Shown: positions 36,947-47,488 of the stretch, piece after piece | How the letters are laid out: each line of letters begins with the position of its first letter | Position numbering within the stretch: position 1 is the stretch's first letter | NCBI RefSeq assembly: GCF_005146945.1 | Contig: NZ_SWMS01000005.1 | Location: 124,001-188,000 of the forward strand | From: Prauserella endophytica | GTDB taxonomy: Bacteria; Actinomycetota; Actinomycetes; Mycobacteriales; Pseudonocardiaceae | Length of the DNA stretch: 64,000 nt | Reading direction: 5' to 3' | Position numbers and translations under genes: made by a program | Notes under the pieces: generated by a model | Told to the model about the DNA's origin: nothing | Database searches by the model: none | Seen by the model: only the letters and a program-made list of their open reading frames with translations

Positions 36947-38776
36947 CTACAGGCCCAGCTCGTCCTCGAAGTTGCCCTCTTCGAGGCGCTGCTTGATCGT
37001 CGTGAGGAACCGGCCCGCGTCGGCGCCGTCGATCAGGCGGTGGTCGTAGGTGAGCGGCAGGTAGGCCATCGACCGGATGGCGATGGTGTCGTTGCCGTCC
37101 GCGTCGGTGACCACGACCGGGCGCCGCACGACCGCGCCGGTGCCGAGCATGCCGGACTGCGGCTGCACGATGATCGGCGTGTCGAACAGGGCGCCGTTGC
37201 TGCCGATGTTGGTGATCGTGAACGTGCCGCCGGTCAGCTCGTCGGGGGTGACCTTGTTGCTGCGCGCCCGCGCCGCCAGGTCGGCGATGCGGTGCGCGAG
37301 GCCTGCCAGGCTCAGCTCGCCCGCGTCGTGGATCACCACCGAGAGCAGGCCGCGCTCGGTGTCCACGGCGATCCCGAGGTTGATCGCGCCGTGGTAGGTG
37401 ATCTCCTTCGTCTCCTCGTTGTAGGAGGCGTTGACGTTCGGGTGCTGCTTGAGCGCCTCGACGGTGGCCTTGGCGAAGAACGGCAGGAACGTGAGGTTCA
37501 CGCCCTCGCGCTCGCGGAACGCCGCCTTGGCCCGCTGCCGCAGCTTGGCGATCTTGGTGACGTCGACCTCGTGCACCTGCGTGAGCTGCGCCGAGACCTG
37601 GAGCGACTCCCTGGTCTTGGTGGCCGTGATCTGCCGGATGCGGCTGGCCTTCTGCACGGTGCCGCGCAGTGCCGCCTTCTCCGAGTCCGACACCGGGGCG
37701 GCCGGCTTGGCCGGTGCCTGCGCGGCCGGGGCCGCGGCGGCGGGCTGCGCGGCGGCGGGAGCGGGAGCGGGCTGCTGCCGCTGCTTCTCCTCGACGGCGG
37801 CGAGCACGTCCTGCTTGCGGATGCGCCCACCGACGCCGGTGCCCGTGAGGCTGCCCAGGTCGATGTCGTGCTCTGCGGCCAGCTTGCGCACCAGCGGCGT
37901 GACGTACGGCGACGCGGCGCCGTCCCGGCTCGGAGCGGTCTCCTGCGCGGGCTGGGCCTGCGGTGCGGGCTGCGCGGCCGGTGCGGGCTGGGCTTGCTGA
38001 GCCGGAGCCGGGGTGGGTGCGGGCTGTGCCTGCTGAGCCGGGGCCGGGGTCTCCTGCTTCGGCGGCTCAGGGGCCGCCTGCGGCTCCGGCTGCTTCGGCT
38101 CGGCCGGGGCGGACGGGGCGGCGTTCGCGTCACCGATCACGGCGAGCTGACCGCCCACCTCGACGGTCTCGTCCTCGCTCACCGAGATCTCGAGCACGGT
38201 GCCCGCGACCGGCGACGGAACCTCGGTGTCGACCTTGTCGGTGGAGATCTCGAGCAGCGGCTCGTCCACCTCGACCGTGTCACCGACCTGCTTGAGCCAC
38301 CGCGTGACCGTGCCCTCGGTGACGCTCTCGCCCAGCTCGGGCAGGGTCACCGGGGTGCCGGAGGCCGCGCCGCCCGACGAGGCGGGGGCGGACTGCGCGG
38401 GCTGGGCCTGCTCCTGGGCCGGCTCGGGCTGGGAAGGCTCCGGCTCGGCCTGTGCCTGCGGCTCCGCCTGTGCCTGCGGCTCGGGCTGCGCTGGCGCCTC
38501 CTCGGCCTGCGGCGCGGGCGCCGCGGCACCGCCGCCGGAACCGTCGTCGATCACCGCCAGCTCACCGCCGACCTCGACCGTCTCGTCCTCGCGGGCGACG
38601 ATCTTCTGCACCGTGCCGGCGACGGGGGAGGGGACCTCGGTGTCGACCTTGTCGGTGGAGATCTCGAGCAGCGGCTCGTCCACCTCGACCGTGTCACCCT
38701 CCTGCTTCAACCACCGGGTGACGGTGCCCTCCGTGACGCTTTCACCCAGCTCCGGCAATGTGACGGAGTACGCCAT
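36947..38776 (-). CDS. sucB: 2-Oxoacid dehydrogenase E2 (dihydrolipoyl acyltransferase), two lipoyl domains
   Basis: The 609-residue E2 has two lipoyl domains (each with [20 protein letters not shown], lipoyl lysine in TDKVD) joined by Ala/Pro/Gln/Glu-rich linkers, an E1/E3-binding domain ([20 protein letters not shown] then [13 protein letters not shown]), and a catalytic domain ending [16 protein letters not shown]. In actinobacteria this protein is the shared E2 of pyruvate (with AceE) and probably 2-oxoglutarate complexes (DlaT in M. tuberculosis). The ATG has AAGGGAG ten bases before. The frame is open far upstream across lpd, but not coding. The lipoyl repeats share a 65-base identical stretch. 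Confidence 0.95.
   Translation of the reverse strand: MAYSVTLPELGESVTEGTVTRWLKQEGDTVEVDEPLLEISTDKVDTEVPSPVAGTVQKIVAREDETVEVGGELAVIDDGSGGGAAAPAPQAEEAPAQPEPQAQAEPQAQAEPEPSQPEPAQEQAQPAQSAPASSGGAASGTPVTLPELGESVTEGTVTRWLKQVGDTVEVDEPLLEISTDKVDTEVPSPVAGTVLEISVSEDETVEVGGQLAVIGDANAAPSAPAEPKQPEPQAAPEPPKQETPAPAQQAQPAPTPAPAQQAQPAPAAQPAPQAQPAQETAPSRDGAASPYVTPLVRKLAAEHDIDLGSLTGTGVGGRIRKQDVLAAVEEKQRQQPAPAPAAAQPAAAAPAAQAPAKPAAPVSDSEKAALRGTVQKASRIRQITATKTRESLQVSAQLTQVHEVDVTKIAKLRQRAKAAFREREGVNLTFLPFFAKATVEALKQHPNVNASYNEETKEITYHGAINLGIAVDTERGLLSVVIHDAGELSLAGLAHRIADLAARARSNKVTPDELTGGTFTITNIGSNGALFDTPIIVQPQSGMLGTGAVVRRPVVVTDADGNDTIAIRSMAYLPLTYDHRLIDGADAGRFLTTIKQRLEEGNFEDELGL
38220..38698. repeat. Internal 65-base exact direct repeat in sucB
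   Basis: Positions 38220-38284 and 38634-38698 are identical over 65 bases (both begin ACCTCGGTGTCGACCTTG). They encode the lysine-bearing part of the two lipoyl domains. Identity at synonymous sites suggests recent gene conversion or strong constraint. Confidence 0.85.
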
Positions 38777-38832
38777 CGTTCGCTGACTCCCTTGACTGTT
38801 TCTGGTGTGGTCTGGTTCTGAGGCGACTGACG

Positions 38833-40206
38833 TCAGCCGTGCGTGTGCAGCGGCTTGCCCGCGAGGGCGAGGTGCGCTTCGCCGAGTGCCTCGGTCTGGG
38901 TCGGGTGGGCGTGGATGAGCGGGGCGACGTCCTCGGGGAAAGCCTCCCAGTTGTAGATCAGCTGTGCCTCGCCGATCAGCTCGCCGACGCGGTCGCCGAC
39001 CAGGTGCAGGCCCACGACGGGGCCGTCCGGGGCCTTGACCAGCTTCACAGCGCCGGAGGTCTTGAGGATCTGGCTCTTGCCGTTGCCGGCCAGGTCGTAG
39101 GTCAGCGTCGTGACGTCCGAGCCGTACTTCTCCTTGGCGGTGGCCTCGGTGAGGCCGACGGACGCGACCTCGGGGTGCGAGTAGGTGACGCGGGGGATGC
39201 CGGCCTCGTCGATGGGCTTCGGGTCCAGTCCCGCGATGTGCTCGGCGACGAGGATGCCCTGCTGGAAGCCGCGGTGGGCGAGCTGCAGGCCGGGCACGAT
39301 GTCGCCGACGGCGTAGACGTTCGGCAGGTTGGTACGCAGCAGGTCGTCGGTGAGCACGAAGCCGCGGTCCATCTGGACGCCGGCCTCGTCGTAGCCGTGG
39401 CCCGCGGTGTTGGGGCCGCGGCCGACGGCGACCAGCAGCAGGTCCGCCTCCAGCGTCTCGCCGGACTCGAGCGACACGCTCACGCCGTTGTCGTCCTGCT
39501 TGGCGCCGGTGAACTTCACGCCGGTCTTGAAGGCGATCTTGCGGCGGCGGAACGCGCGCTCGAGCTGCTTGGAAGCGAACTCGTCCTCGTTCGGCACCAG
39601 CCGGGGCAGCGCCTCGACGATGGTCACCTCCGTGCCGAAGGACGCCCACACGCTGGCGAACTCGACGCCGATGACGCCGCCGCCCAGCACCACGGCCTTC
39701 TTGGGCACGTGGTCGAGCTTCAGCGCGTCCTCGCTGGCCATGATCCGGCCGCCGAGTTCGAGGCCGGGCAGCGACTTGGAGTACGAACCGGTGGCCAGCA
39801 CCACGTTCTTGCCCGTGTAGCGGGTACCGTCGACGGTCACCGTGGTGCCGCCGGAGAAGGTGCCCGTGCCCTCCACGTAGTTGATCTTGTGCGCCTTGGC
39901 GAGGCCCTGAAGGCCCTTGTACAGGCGGGTGACGACCCCGTCCTTGTACTTGTGGACGCCGGCCATGTCGACGCCCTCGAAGACGGACTTGACACCGAAC
40001 TGCTCGCCGTCGCGGGCCGAGTCGGCGACCTCGGCGGCGTGCAGCAGCGCCTTGGTCGGGATGCATCCGCGGTGCAGGCAGGTGCCGCCCAGCTTGTCCT
40101 TCTCGATCAACGTGACGGAAAGGCCCAGCTCGGCGGCGCGGAACGCCGCGGCGTAGCCACCCGATCCGCCACCCAGGATCACCAGGTCGGCTTCAGCGTC
40201 GGTCAC
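38833..40206 (-). CDS. lpd: Dihydrolipoyl dehydrogenase (E3)
   Basis: The 457-residue flavoprotein reoxidises dihydrolipoyl groups of E2 with NAD. It shows the FAD motif [20 protein letters not shown], the redox disulfide [13 protein letters not shown], the NAD motif [16 protein letters not shown], a second FAD motif [11 protein letters not shown] and the C-terminal His-Glu pair [12 protein letters not shown]. The GTG start has GAGGAG eight bases upstream. It lies 56 bases upstream of sucB and probably forms one transcript with it. It could also serve the second E1/E2 set at 52.8-55.9 kb, which has no E3 of its own. Confidence 0.95.
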   Translation of the reverse strand: MTDAEADLVILGGGSGGYAAAFRAAELGLSVTLIEKDKLGGTCLHRGCIPTKALLHAAEVADSARDGEQFGVKSVFEGVDMAGVHKYKDGVVTRLYKGLQGLAKAHKINYVEGTGTFSGGTTVTVDGTRYTGKNVVLATGSYSKSLPGLELGGRIMASEDALKLDHVPKKAVVLGGGVIGVEFASVWASFGTEVTIVEALPRLVPNEDEFASKQLERAFRRRKIAFKTGVKFTGAKQDDNGVSVSLESGETLEADLLLVAVGRGPNTAGHGYDEAGVQMDRGFVLTDDLLRTNLPNVYAVGDIVPGLQLAHRGFQQGILVAEHIAGLDPKPIDEAGIPRVTYSHPEVASVGLTEATAKEKYGSDVTTLTYDLAGNGKSQILKTSGAVKLVKAPDGPVVGLHLVGDRVGELIGEAQLIYNWEAFPEDVAPLIHAHPTQTEALGEAHLALAGKPLHTHG

Positions 40207-40386
40207 TTCTCAAACTCCTCGGCAGGCAGTGTCGATGGGGTACACGGGCGCCGTGGTGCGCTCATCACACCTCATCTTGTCACCTCGCCTGACAGGCTTG
40301 CGAGCTAGTGCTGCCCATGCGGCGGACACGTCGTCCCCGTCCCCGGAATAATGATCGTTGGGGACACCGGAAGAGAGGTGGTCGAT

Positions 40387-40737
40387 GTGGGGCTGTTCGA
40401 CTCACTGCGGAGAAGGAACAAGGGGCCGTCGAAGCCGGGAACGTTGCGAAAGGCCAGCTCGGCCGACACCCGGCACCTGGAGGAATGGGCCGCGTCGCGG
40501 CGTGGAGTGGAGGCGTATGTCGAGCCCCGCACCACTGTCACCGACACCACTGTGGTGCTGGTCGCACATGACGGGGAGTGGACGCGGCGCCGGATCGGCA
40601 GCCTCGGCGCGGCCCAGGAGTTCGGCCGCAAGCGCTCGATCCCCGTCTACGAGGTCGCCCGCACGGGCTACCCGAAGCGCATGCGCGAGTACACCGAGCG
40701 GCAGAAGATCCTCGAGCGCCGCCGAGAGCAACCCTGA
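40387..40737 (+). CDS. Conserved actinobacterial protein of unknown function
   Basis: The 116-residue basic protein (start GLFDSLRRRNK; later HLEEWAASRRGVEAYVEPRT, then TLVAHDGEW-like VVLVAHDGEWTRRR, and SIPVYEVARTGYPKRMREY) belongs to a short actinobacterial family often labelled oxidoreductase without support. No cofactor motif is seen. The GTG start has GAGAGG eight bases before it. It diverges from lpd; a TAATGAT-like AT-rich patch near 40348 may be its -10 region. It converges with the SUKH-domain gene across palindrome B4. Confidence 0.75.
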   Translation: MGLFDSLRRRNKGPSKPGTLRKASSADTRHLEEWAASRRGVEAYVEPRTTVTDTTVVLVAHDGEWTRRRIGSLGAAQEFGRKRSIPVYEVARTGYPKRMREYTERQKILERRREQP

Positions 40738-40748
40738 CCTCGCCGACT

Positions 40749-40801
40749 GCAGTGAAGGCCACCTTCACTGCGTTCAACGCAGTGAAGGTGGCCTTCACTG
40801 C
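40749..40801. repeat. Long palindrome, GGCCACCTT family (copy B4)
   Basis: Perfect 24-bp arms starting GCAGTGAAGGCCACC, loop TTCAA, between convergent stops at 40737 (+) and 40817 (-). Because the inner arm is CTTCACTGCG, each half is itself nearly palindromic, so alternative cruciforms are possible. Confidence 0.9.
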
Positions 40802-40816
40802 GGTTGAGCACGGTGG

Positions 40817-41776
40817 CTAGGCCGACGCTTCCAGCAGTCGTAGGTGCTCCTCGAGCAGGGCGCGGATCCCAGGGTGGACGGTGACGCCGAACACCGGGTC
40901 CCACTCGACGACCTCTCCGGTGTCCGGGCGCAGAGTGATCCCCTCGGGCTCGCTGATCGTGATCCCCTCGGCGGCCGGAGCCAGCTCGGCGACACCGAGC
41001 AGGCGGGGGAACACCACGTCGGCGCGCAGCCCGTCGCACGTCAGCAGGAACTCGCGGTAGCCGGCGGGCAGCGGGCGGCCGAGCCTGCGTTCCACGTCCG
41101 CGATCGCCGCCGGGCTCGCAGGCGGCGGCAACGCGCCCGGCTCGCCCCGCAGGCGCATGATCTCGGCGACCAGCTCCCGCCAGCCGCCGCGCTCGCGCTG
41201 CGGCCGGTAGCGGACGCCCAGCGCGGCGACGAGCGCCCCCGCGTAGTCCCGTGCCCACTCCTGCGGCACCGTCAGCACGCCGTCGACGAGCAACGGCGCG
41301 ACGTCGCGGCACGCGGCGAGCGTGGCCACGTCCGGCCGCTTCGTCTCGCCGGCGCGTCCGGCCCACCTGCCCAGCGCCTCGGTGGCGGCCTCGACGTCTC
41401 CCCGCTCGGCGGCGGCCTGTGCCTCGGCGGCGAGCGCCCGCAGCGGGTCCCGGCTCTCCTTGGCGAGGTGGGCGCGGTGCGCCTCGGCCTCGGCGTCGAG
41501 GTCGAGCGGCGTCAGCTCGGCTGCCCAGTCCGGCGTCTCGCCGCGCGCGGCGAACAGCATCGCCCACGCACGCGCGGCCAGTGGCTCCGCCGCGAGCCTG
41601 CTCGCCTCACGGCCGGTCGCGGCCAGCCAGTGCCGCACCAGCCGGTCGGACTCGGCGCTCGCCCCGGCGCAAGCCAGCAGCAGGGCCGCGGTCGAGATCA
41701 CCGCGTCGACGCCCTCGTCCGACGCCGTGAGCACCTTGCGCACGGCGTCGTCCGCGTAGCCGCCCGCCTCGGTCAC
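40817..41776 (-). CDS. SMI1/KNR4 (SUKH)-domain protein with helical N-terminal region
   Basis: The 319-residue protein has an Ala/Glu/Arg-rich helical N-terminal two-thirds and a C-terminal SUKH-like domain ([33 protein letters not shown], then VEWDPVFGV). SUKH domains are common in toxin-immunity proteins but also occur in unrelated housekeeping roles. The GTG overlaps the pepA stop (GTGA), so translation is coupled to the aminopeptidase. No toxin gene is nearby. Function unknown. Confidence 0.65.
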   Translation of the reverse strand: MTEAGGYADDAVRKVLTASDEGVDAVISTAALLLACAGASAESDRLVRHWLAATGREASRLAAEPLAARAWAMLFAARGETPDWAAELTPLDLDAEAEAHRAHLAKESRDPLRALAAEAQAAAERGDVEAATEALGRWAGRAGETKRPDVATLAACRDVAPLLVDGVLTVPQEWARDYAGALVAALGVRYRPQRERGGWRELVAEIMRLRGEPGALPPPASPAAIADVERRLGRPLPAGYREFLLTCDGLRADVVFPRLLGVAELAPAAEGITISEPEGITLRPDTGEVVEWDPVFGVTVHPGIRALLEEHLRLLEASA

Positions 41777-43266
41777 CCGTTGTCGGCGATGTCCGCCAGC
41801 ACCGCGGCGATCGTGCGCACCGGCACGCCCGTGCCACCCTTGCCGGTGTAGCCCCACGGGCCACCCGTGTTGAAGGCCGGGCCCGCGATGTCGATGTGTG
41901 CCCACGGCAGGCCCTCGGCGACGAACTCGCGCAGGAAGATCCCGGCGGCGAGCATGCCGCCCCAGCGGGAGCCGGTGACGTTGGCGAGGTCGGCGAGCTT
42001 GGAGTCGAGGTCGCCGCGCAGCTCCTCCGGCAGCGGCATCGGCCAGCCGTTCTCGCCCGTGGCCTGCGCGATCGCGGCCACGCGGTCGCGGAACTCGTCG
42101 GAGCCCATGATGCCGGGGGTGCGGTTGCCCAGCGCCACCATCTGCGCGCCCGTGAGCGTGGACGTCTCGATCAGGTAGTCCGGCTCGTCCTCGGCCGCCC
42201 GCACGATCGCGTCGGCCAGCACGAGCCTGCCCTCGGCGTCGGTGTTGAGCACCTCGACGGTCTTGCCGCCGTACATCGTCAGCACGTCACCGGGCCGGTA
42301 CGACGTTCCCGACGGCATGTTCTCCGCGAGCGGCAGGTAACCGGTGACCTCGAGCGGGTACTTGAGCTTCGCGGCGAGCACCACGGACGCGAGCACCGCC
42401 GCGGCCCCGGACATGTCCGAGGTCATGTGGTCCATGTTCGCGGCGGGCTTGAGCGAGATGCCGCCGGTGTCGAACGTGATGCCCTTGCCGACCAGCGCGA
42501 CCTTCTTCTTCGCCTTCGGGCCCTTGTAGGAGAGGCGGACCAGGCGCGGCGGGCGCGACGAGCCACCGCCGACGCCAAGGATGCCGCCGTAGCCCTTGCG
42601 CTTGAGCTGCTTCTCGTCGAGCACCTCGATGTCGAGGCCGGTCTGCTCGGCGAGCTTCTTCGCGCGGTCGGCGAACGAGCCGGGGAAGAGGTCGTTGGGC
42701 GGGGTGTTCACCAGATCGCGCGCGGTGAGCACCGACTCGGCGATGGCGGTTGCGGCCTTGAGCGTGGCGCGATGCTCGCGCGAGGAGCCCTCGGCGGGCG
42801 TCGCGACGTCCACCGTGGACACCGGGGCGTCACCGGGCTCGGACTTGTACTCGGTGAAGGTGTACGCGCCGAGGATCGTGCCCTCGACCGCGGCCTGCAG
42901 GTCCACAACGGACAGCGTGGTGAGCGCCCGCGCGGTGCCGGCCAGCGCGCGGCCGGAGGCCCCGGCGGCACGCCGCACCTGCTCCTGCGTCGGCTCCGGC
43001 CTGCCGAGGCCGACGGCGAGCACGACGCCCGCGGGCAGCTTGCCCAGCGTCGGCACCTTCACCACCTCCTCGGCCTTGCCCGTGGCGCCGAGCGTCCGCA
43101 GCACGTCGACGAGGGTGCCGCCGAGCGCGGCGTCCACGGCGTCGGCGCCGGGCGCCAGCTCCAGCCCGTTGGCTCCCTGCACGGTGCCGACCACGACGGC
43201 CTCGGCGCGGGTCTTGCCCAGCGCGGCCTCGGTGATCTCGGACAGGGCAAGCTTCGGCACGCTCAC
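41773..43266 (-). CDS. pepA: Leucyl aminopeptidase (M17)
   Basis: The 497-residue cytosolic aminopeptidase removes N-terminal residues from peptides. The di-metal site motifs are [19 protein letters not shown] (Lys/Asp ligands), [12 protein letters not shown], and the family signature [13 protein letters not shown]. The N-terminal regulatory domain is present, so the length is normal. The GTG has GAGGAG six bases upstream. It is the positional counterpart of M. tuberculosis pepB (Rv2213). The SUKH gene overlaps its stop. Confidence 0.95.
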   Translation of the reverse strand: MSVPKLALSEITEAALGKTRAEAVVVGTVQGANGLELAPGADAVDAALGGTLVDVLRTLGATGKAEEVVKVPTLGKLPAGVVLAVGLGRPEPTQEQVRRAAGASGRALAGTARALTTLSVVDLQAAVEGTILGAYTFTEYKSEPGDAPVSTVDVATPAEGSSREHRATLKAATAIAESVLTARDLVNTPPNDLFPGSFADRAKKLAEQTGLDIEVLDEKQLKRKGYGGILGVGGGSSRPPRLVRLSYKGPKAKKKVALVGKGITFDTGGISLKPAANMDHMTSDMSGAAAVLASVVLAAKLKYPLEVTGYLPLAENMPSGTSYRPGDVLTMYGGKTVEVLNTDAEGRLVLADAIVRAAEDEPDYLIETSTLTGAQMVALGNRTPGIMGSDEFRDRVAAIAQATGENGWPMPLPEELRGDLDSKLADLANVTGSRWGGMLAAGIFLREFVAEGLPWAHIDIAGPAFNTGGPWGYTGKGGTGVPVRTIAAVLADIADNG

Positions 43267-43345
43267 GTCAGGCTCCTCGTCGGGTCTCGAATCTTGTCCG
43301 CCATGCTATTGACGGCGTCCTGACCGGTGAGAGGTAGGTACGAGC

Positions 43346-44257
43346 GTGCAGGTCGGTGCTGGCATCCTCGGCGCGCTCGCGGTGGCCGCATCCGCTGCCG
43401 GATGGTGGCTGCTCGGCGGGGCCGTGCTCGCGGCGGCACTGGCCTTCTGTGCTCAGTGGACGGTGCCGGAGCCGGAGGGCCGCGGCGCCACGATCCACCG
43501 GGGACTGCGCTCGGGCGCCAGGATCGCGAGTGTCGCGTTCTACGCCTCGGTGTTCGCCGCCTATTCGGTGCCCGGCTCGGCATGGCTAGGGGCCTGCGTG
43601 TTCGTGCTGCTCGTCGCGGCCGCCGACGCCGCGGGCGTGGGCATCGGCGACTACTGGCGGCGCTGGATCGCCGGGCTGCTCGTGGTCGCCGGCGTCGCGT
43701 TCGTGGCGGTGAGCGTCGCGATCGCCCCGGCGGGACCCACCGGCGAGCCGTCGTGGCCCGGCGTGCCCGGGCTGCTGCTCGCCGGTGCCGTGCTGTTCCC
43801 GCTGCTCACCGGGCTCGACTCCAGGCGCCTCGCGACCGGCGCCGTGCTGGTCGTCGCGGTCGCCGCGGCGGCGCTCTACCAGCTGGGCCCCGTGCGCCTT
43901 GGCCTTTCGGTGAGCTCGCTGCGCGACGCGCTCGCCGCCGCCGACGCCGAGGCGCTGCAACCGCTGCTGGGCGGCGTCGTGGTACTGGCGATCATGCCGG
44001 CCGCGCTGCTCGCGCTCACCGAGGCGCGGCAGGACCTGCGGCCGCACCGGCGGCTCGTCGGGACCGCGGCCTGCGGGCTGGCCTCGGCGGTGCTCGCGGT
44101 GGTGCTGACGCCCGTGGGTGCCCTGTTCGTGGCCGCCGCGTTCGCGCTGGCGCAGGCGTTCGCGGCGGCGTTGCTCACCCGCGAGCGCACCGCGCCCGTC
44201 GTGGCGACCGCGGTGCTCGCCGTGGCCCTGTTCGCCGGGCTGGTGTTCGGCGCGTGA
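43346..44257 (+). CDS. Integral membrane protein, about nine segments, unknown function
   Basis: The 303-residue protein is almost entirely Ala/Val/Leu-rich hydrophobic segments separated by short polar loops (for example PEPEGRGATIHRGLRSGARI and TEARQDLRPHRRL). No transporter or enzyme motif is seen. The GTG follows GAGAGGTAGG. Its stop overlaps the DUF402 start (GTGA), so the two are cotranslated. It diverges from pepA. Confidence 0.75.
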   Translation: MQVGAGILGALAVAASAAGWWLLGGAVLAAALAFCAQWTVPEPEGRGATIHRGLRSGARIASVAFYASVFAAYSVPGSAWLGACVFVLLVAAADAAGVGIGDYWRRWIAGLLVVAGVAFVAVSVAIAPAGPTGEPSWPGVPGLLLAGAVLFPLLTGLDSRRLATGAVLVVAVAAAALYQLGPVRLGLSVSSLRDALAAADAEALQPLLGGVVVLAIMPAALLALTEARQDLRPHRRLVGTAACGLASAVLAVVLTPVGALFVAAAFALAQAFAAALLTRERTAPVVATAVLAVALFAGLVFGA

Positions 44258-44889
44258 CGCCGATGAGATGGGATCCAGGAGAGACGGCGGTGCTGACGTT
44301 CCTGCGGCCCGACGCGAGCATCGGTCAGCAGCACCCGCTGCGCGTGCTCTCCGACGACGGCACCCGGCTGCTCGGCTGGCTGCCCTCCGGCACCCGGATA
44401 GTCGGCAGCAGGCTCTCCGATGGCAGGCACCAGCGGGACGCGCCGCTGGCCGAGCGGTTCGTCGCCCCGCGCAGGCGCGTCCACGACAGGTGGCACGGCA
44501 CGTCGACGCTGCGGCTCGTGTGCGAGGACGCGTGGTCGTCGGTGTGGTGGTTCTTCGACGAGGCCGGGGAGTTCACCGGCTGGTACGTCAACCTGGAGAT
44601 CCCGCGCGGGCGGGACGCGCACGGGCCGAGGCGTATCGACGGCGTGCTCGACGTCGACGTGGCCCCTGACCTGAGCTGGGAGTGGAAGGACGAGGACGAG
44701 GCGGAGGCGGCACTGCGGGCAGGGCGGCTCACCGAGCGCGAGCTGGCGTTGCTGCGGGAGGAGGGGCTGCGCGTCGCCGCGCTGGCCGAGGCCGGGGCGT
44801 TCCCCTTCGACGGCACGTTCACCGACTTCCGGCCCGACCCGGAGTGGCCGGAGCCCGAGCTGCCGGACGAGCTGTTGCGCGACCTGTGA
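44254..44889 (+). CDS. DUF402 domain-containing protein
   Basis: The 211-residue protein has the DUF402/FomD-like core: GWLPSGTRIVGSRLSDG, RVHDRWHGTSTLRLV, WSSVWWFFDEAGEFTGWYVN and LEIPRGRDAHGPRRIDGVLD, DLSWEWKDEDE. Some relatives hydrolyse nucleoside di- or triphosphates or act in RNA end metabolism; the function here is unproven. The GTG overlaps the upstream membrane gene's stop. It converges with the 44893 membrane gene, only 3 bases apart. Confidence 0.8.
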   Translation: MTPMRWDPGETAVLTFLRPDASIGQQHPLRVLSDDGTRLLGWLPSGTRIVGSRLSDGRHQRDAPLAERFVAPRRRVHDRWHGTSTLRLVCEDAWSSVWWFFDEAGEFTGWYVNLEIPRGRDAHGPRRIDGVLDVDVAPDLSWEWKDEDEAEAALRAGRLTERELALLREEGLRVAALAEAGAFPFDGTFTDFRPDPEWPEPELPDELLRDL

Positions 44890-44892
44890 GCG

Positions 44893-45204
44893 TCAGGCCA
44901 TCACGTAGGAGAGCCCGAACAGCGCCGCGGCCGTGACGAGCAGGCCGACCAGGGACTTCGCGGGCAGGTCGCGGGGGAAGACCTTGCCGTGCAGGTTCTT
45001 CCACCACACGACGCCGAACACGGCTCCGATGATGCCGAGGAAGCCACCGAAGCCGCCGGCCATGATGTAGCCGATCAGCACGATCATGCCCGCCGCGAAG
45101 GTGAGCAGCGCGGCGGCCGCGAGGGTCTTGGCGTCGGATGCGGCGCCCGCGGACACGCTGGTGCCACCATGGGGGCGCTGGGGCTGGATGCTCACGTCCG
45201 CCAT
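44893..45204 (-). CDS. Small membrane protein, three segments
   Basis: The 103-residue protein has a polar N-terminus (about 25 residues) and three hydrophobic segments (LAAAALLTFAAGMIVLIGYI; FLGIIGAVFGVVWW; SLVGLLVTAAALFGLSYV). I do not recognise the family. The ATG lacks a clear ribosome site. It diverges from ilvE with 53 bases between starts. Confidence 0.65.
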   Translation of the reverse strand: MADVSIQPQRPHGGTSVSAGAASDAKTLAAAALLTFAAGMIVLIGYIMAGGFGGFLGIIGAVFGVVWWKNLHGKVFPRDLPAKSLVGLLVTAAALFGLSYVMA

Positions 45205-45257
45205 CGTAGAGGTCGGCGAATCCTCTGACTTCCTACTAACGAGATATGCTCTTCGGC

Positions 45258-46361
45258 ATGACTACGACGATCCCGTTCAGCCGTACCCTCAGCACGTCTC
45301 CCGCCTCGGCGGAGCGCGTAGCCGAGGTACTGGCCGCTCCGGGATTCGGCACCCACTTCACCGACCACATGGTGACGGTCGAGTGGGACACCGAGCGTGG
45401 CTGGCACGACCCGAGGGTGCGCCCGTACGAGGGGCTCTCGCTCGACCCGGCCACGGCCGTGCTGCACTACGGGCAGGCGATCTTCGAGGGGCTCAAGGCG
45501 TACCGGCAGCCGGACGGCACGATCAGCGCGTTCCGGCCCGAGCAGAACGCCGCCCGGTTCCGTCGCTCCGCCGCGCGGCTCGCGATGCCGGAGCTGCCCG
45601 ACGAGCTGTTCGTCGGCTCGATCCACGAGCTGATCGCCGTCGACGAGCGGTGGGTGCCGACGCGGCAGGGCGACACGCTGTACCTGCGGCCGTTCATGAT
45701 CGCCACCGAGGCGGGTCTCGGCGTCAACCGGCCGTCGGGCTCCTACCTCTACTCGCTCATCGCCTCGCCCGCGGGCTCCTACTTCGCCGGTGGCGTGAAG
45801 CCGGTGAGCGTGTGGCTGTCGACGGAGTACGTGCGGGCGGCCCCCGGCGGCACCGGGTTCGCCAAGTGCGCCGGTAACTACGCGGCGTCCTTCGTGGCGC
45901 AGGCGCAGGCCGTGGAGCAGGGCTGCGACCAGGTGGTGTGGCTCGACGCGGTCGAGCGGCGCTGGGTCGAGGAGATGGGCGGGATGAACCTGTTCTTCGT
46001 CTTCGGCTCCGGTGAGGACGCCCGGGTGGTGACACCCGAACTGAGCGGTTCGCTGCTGCCCGGCGTCACCCGCGACACCCTGCTGAAGCTGGCCTCCGAC
46101 TTCGGCCACCGCGTCGAGGAGCGCAAGATCTCCACCGACGAGTGGGAGAAGGCGGCCGCCTCCGGCGAGCTGACCGAGGTGTTCGCGTGCGGCACGGCCG
46201 CCGTGATCACGCCGGTGGGCCGCGTCAAGCACGGCGGCGGCGAGTTCACCATCTCGGGCGGCAAGCCCGGTGAGCTGACCATGCGCCTGCGCGAGGAGCT
46301 GACCGGCATCCAGGAGGGCACCCGCCCCGACCCGCACGGCTGGATGCACAAGCTCGCCTGA
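45258..46361 (+). CDS. ilvE: Branched-chain amino acid aminotransferase
   Basis: The 367-residue class IV PLP enzyme interconverts branched-chain amino acids and their 2-oxoacids. Key parts: [31 protein letters not shown], the PLP lysine in [28 protein letters not shown] and [15 protein letters not shown]. The ATG at 45258 has TATGCT (45245-45250) exactly seven bases upstream and no Shine-Dalgarno, so it is probably leaderless; the in-frame ATG at 45246 lies inside that -10. Counterpart of Rv2210. Confidence 0.95.
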   Translation: MTTTIPFSRTLSTSPASAERVAEVLAAPGFGTHFTDHMVTVEWDTERGWHDPRVRPYEGLSLDPATAVLHYGQAIFEGLKAYRQPDGTISAFRPEQNAARFRRSAARLAMPELPDELFVGSIHELIAVDERWVPTRQGDTLYLRPFMIATEAGLGVNRPSGSYLYSLIASPAGSYFAGGVKPVSVWLSTEYVRAAPGGTGFAKCAGNYAASFVAQAQAVEQGCDQVVWLDAVERRWVEEMGGMNLFFVFGSGEDARVVTPELSGSLLPGVTRDTLLKLASDFGHRVEERKISTDEWEKAAASGELTEVFACGTAAVITPVGRVKHGGGEFTISGGKPGELTMRLREELTGIQEGTRPDPHGWMHKLA

Positions 46362-46369
46362 CGCCCCGC

Positions 46370-46452
46370 GAGTCCCCCGTTCCGGCCGGCGAGTCCCCCG
46401 TTCCGGCCGGCGAGTTGCCCGTTCCCGACGGCGAGTCGTGCGCTCGCGGCCT
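46370..46452. repeat. 21-base tandem repeat between ilvE and cobT
   Basis: GAGTCCCCCGTTCCGGCCGGC occurs as two near-exact units at 46370 and 46391, a degenerate third at 46412 and a partial fourth from 46433 that runs into the cobT stop. It separates the convergent ilvE and cobT ends, where other convergent pairs here carry palindromes. Confidence 0.85.
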
Positions 46453-47479
46453 ACTCGGCCTGCGGCACCTGGTCGAACGTCGCGATCTCCGTCAGCAGCC
46501 GCGCCGACGCCGTGAGCAGCGGTAGCACCGCTGTCGCGCCGACGCCGTTGCCGAGCCGGATCCCGAGGTCGACCACGGGCTCCAGGTCGAGGTGGTCGAG
46601 CGCGAGCCCCTGCGCGGGCTCGGTGGACCGGTGCGTGGCGAGCCACCACGAGCGCGAGCCGGGCGCGAGCTCCTCGGCGACCATTGCGGCGGCGGCCGAC
46701 GCGAGTCCGTCGAGCAGCACGGGCGTGCGGCGCACGGCGGCCTGGGCGAGGAAGCCGGCCATCGCGGCGAGGTCCGCGCCACCGGCGGTGCGCAGCAGCT
46801 CCATCGGGTCGGACAGGGCGGGCCGGGCGCGCCGCAGGGCGTCGCGCACCGCGACGGCCTTGCGCATCCACCCGTTGTCGTCGATGCCCGAGCCCCTGCC
46901 GATCACGGCCACCGGCTCCGTCCCGGTGAGCGCCGCGACGAGCGTGGACGCCGGGGTGGTCACGCCGACGCCGAGGTCGGCGGGCACGAGCAGGTCGGCG
47001 CCCGCGTCCACCTCGGCGTCGGCGAGGCGCATGCCCGCCCGCACGGCCGCCTCGGCCTCATCGGCGGTGAGCGCGTCCTCGACGTCGATGGAGCCGGAAC
47101 CCCTGCGGACCTTGAACTCGCCGTCCTCGGCCGAGTCCACGGCGATGTCCTCCACGCGCAGGCCGGCGCCCGCGACGTCGGCGAGGACGTTCAGCGCGCC
47201 GCCACCGGACCGGGCGGCGGCGAGCAGCTGCCGTGTCACCTCCGGTTTGTAGGCGGAGACGCCCTTGGCGGCGATCCCGTGGTCACCCGCCAACACGACG
47301 ACCCGCGTGCGCTTGAGCGGTCGCGGCGGCGACTGACCCTGGCACGCGGCGATCCACGCGCCGAGGTCCTCGAGCCTGCCGAGCGAGCCCGCCGGTTTGA
47401 GCAGCAGGCCGTGACGCCGCAGGGCGTCGGCACGGGCGATCTCGTCGGGATGGGGGACGGTGGCGAACTCGATGGGCAC
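46451..47479 (-). CDS. cobT: CobT, nicotinate-nucleotide:DMB phosphoribosyltransferase, altered active site
   Basis: The 342-residue protein activates the lower-ligand base for cobalamin. [20 protein letters not shown], a [13 protein letters not shown] segment, and [19 protein letters not shown] are typical. Two active-site acids differ from the usual family sequence: the RLGEG glutamate (Glu317 in Salmonella CobT) is Asn311 (RLGNGVGA, codon AAC), and the GEMG/GDMG block reads [11 protein letters not shown]. The GTG has TAACTT six bases upstream, and that hexamer begins with the stop codon of the upstream regulator gene. No cobS or cobU is adjacent. Confidence 0.88.
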   Translation of the reverse strand: MPIEFATVPHPDEIARADALRRHGLLLKPAGSLGRLEDLGAWIAACQGQSPPRPLKRTRVVVLAGDHGIAAKGVSAYKPEVTRQLLAAARSGGGALNVLADVAGAGLRVEDIAVDSAEDGEFKVRRGSGSIDVEDALTADEAEAAVRAGMRLADAEVDAGADLLVPADLGVGVTTPASTLVAALTGTEPVAVIGRGSGIDDNGWMRKAVAVRDALRRARPALSDPMELLRTAGGADLAAMAGFLAQAAVRRTPVLLDGLASAAAAMVAEELAPGSRSWWLATHRSTEPAQGLALDHLDLEPVVDLGIRLGNGVGATAVLPLLTASARLLTEIATFDQVPQAE

Positions 47480-47488
47480 GGGGCCAAG

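Noticed and set aside
38777-40066. Long open frame upstream of sucB on the minus strand
   Set aside because: It is a GC-rich shadow of lpd in another frame; sucB starts at 38776 with the conserved lipoyl domain.
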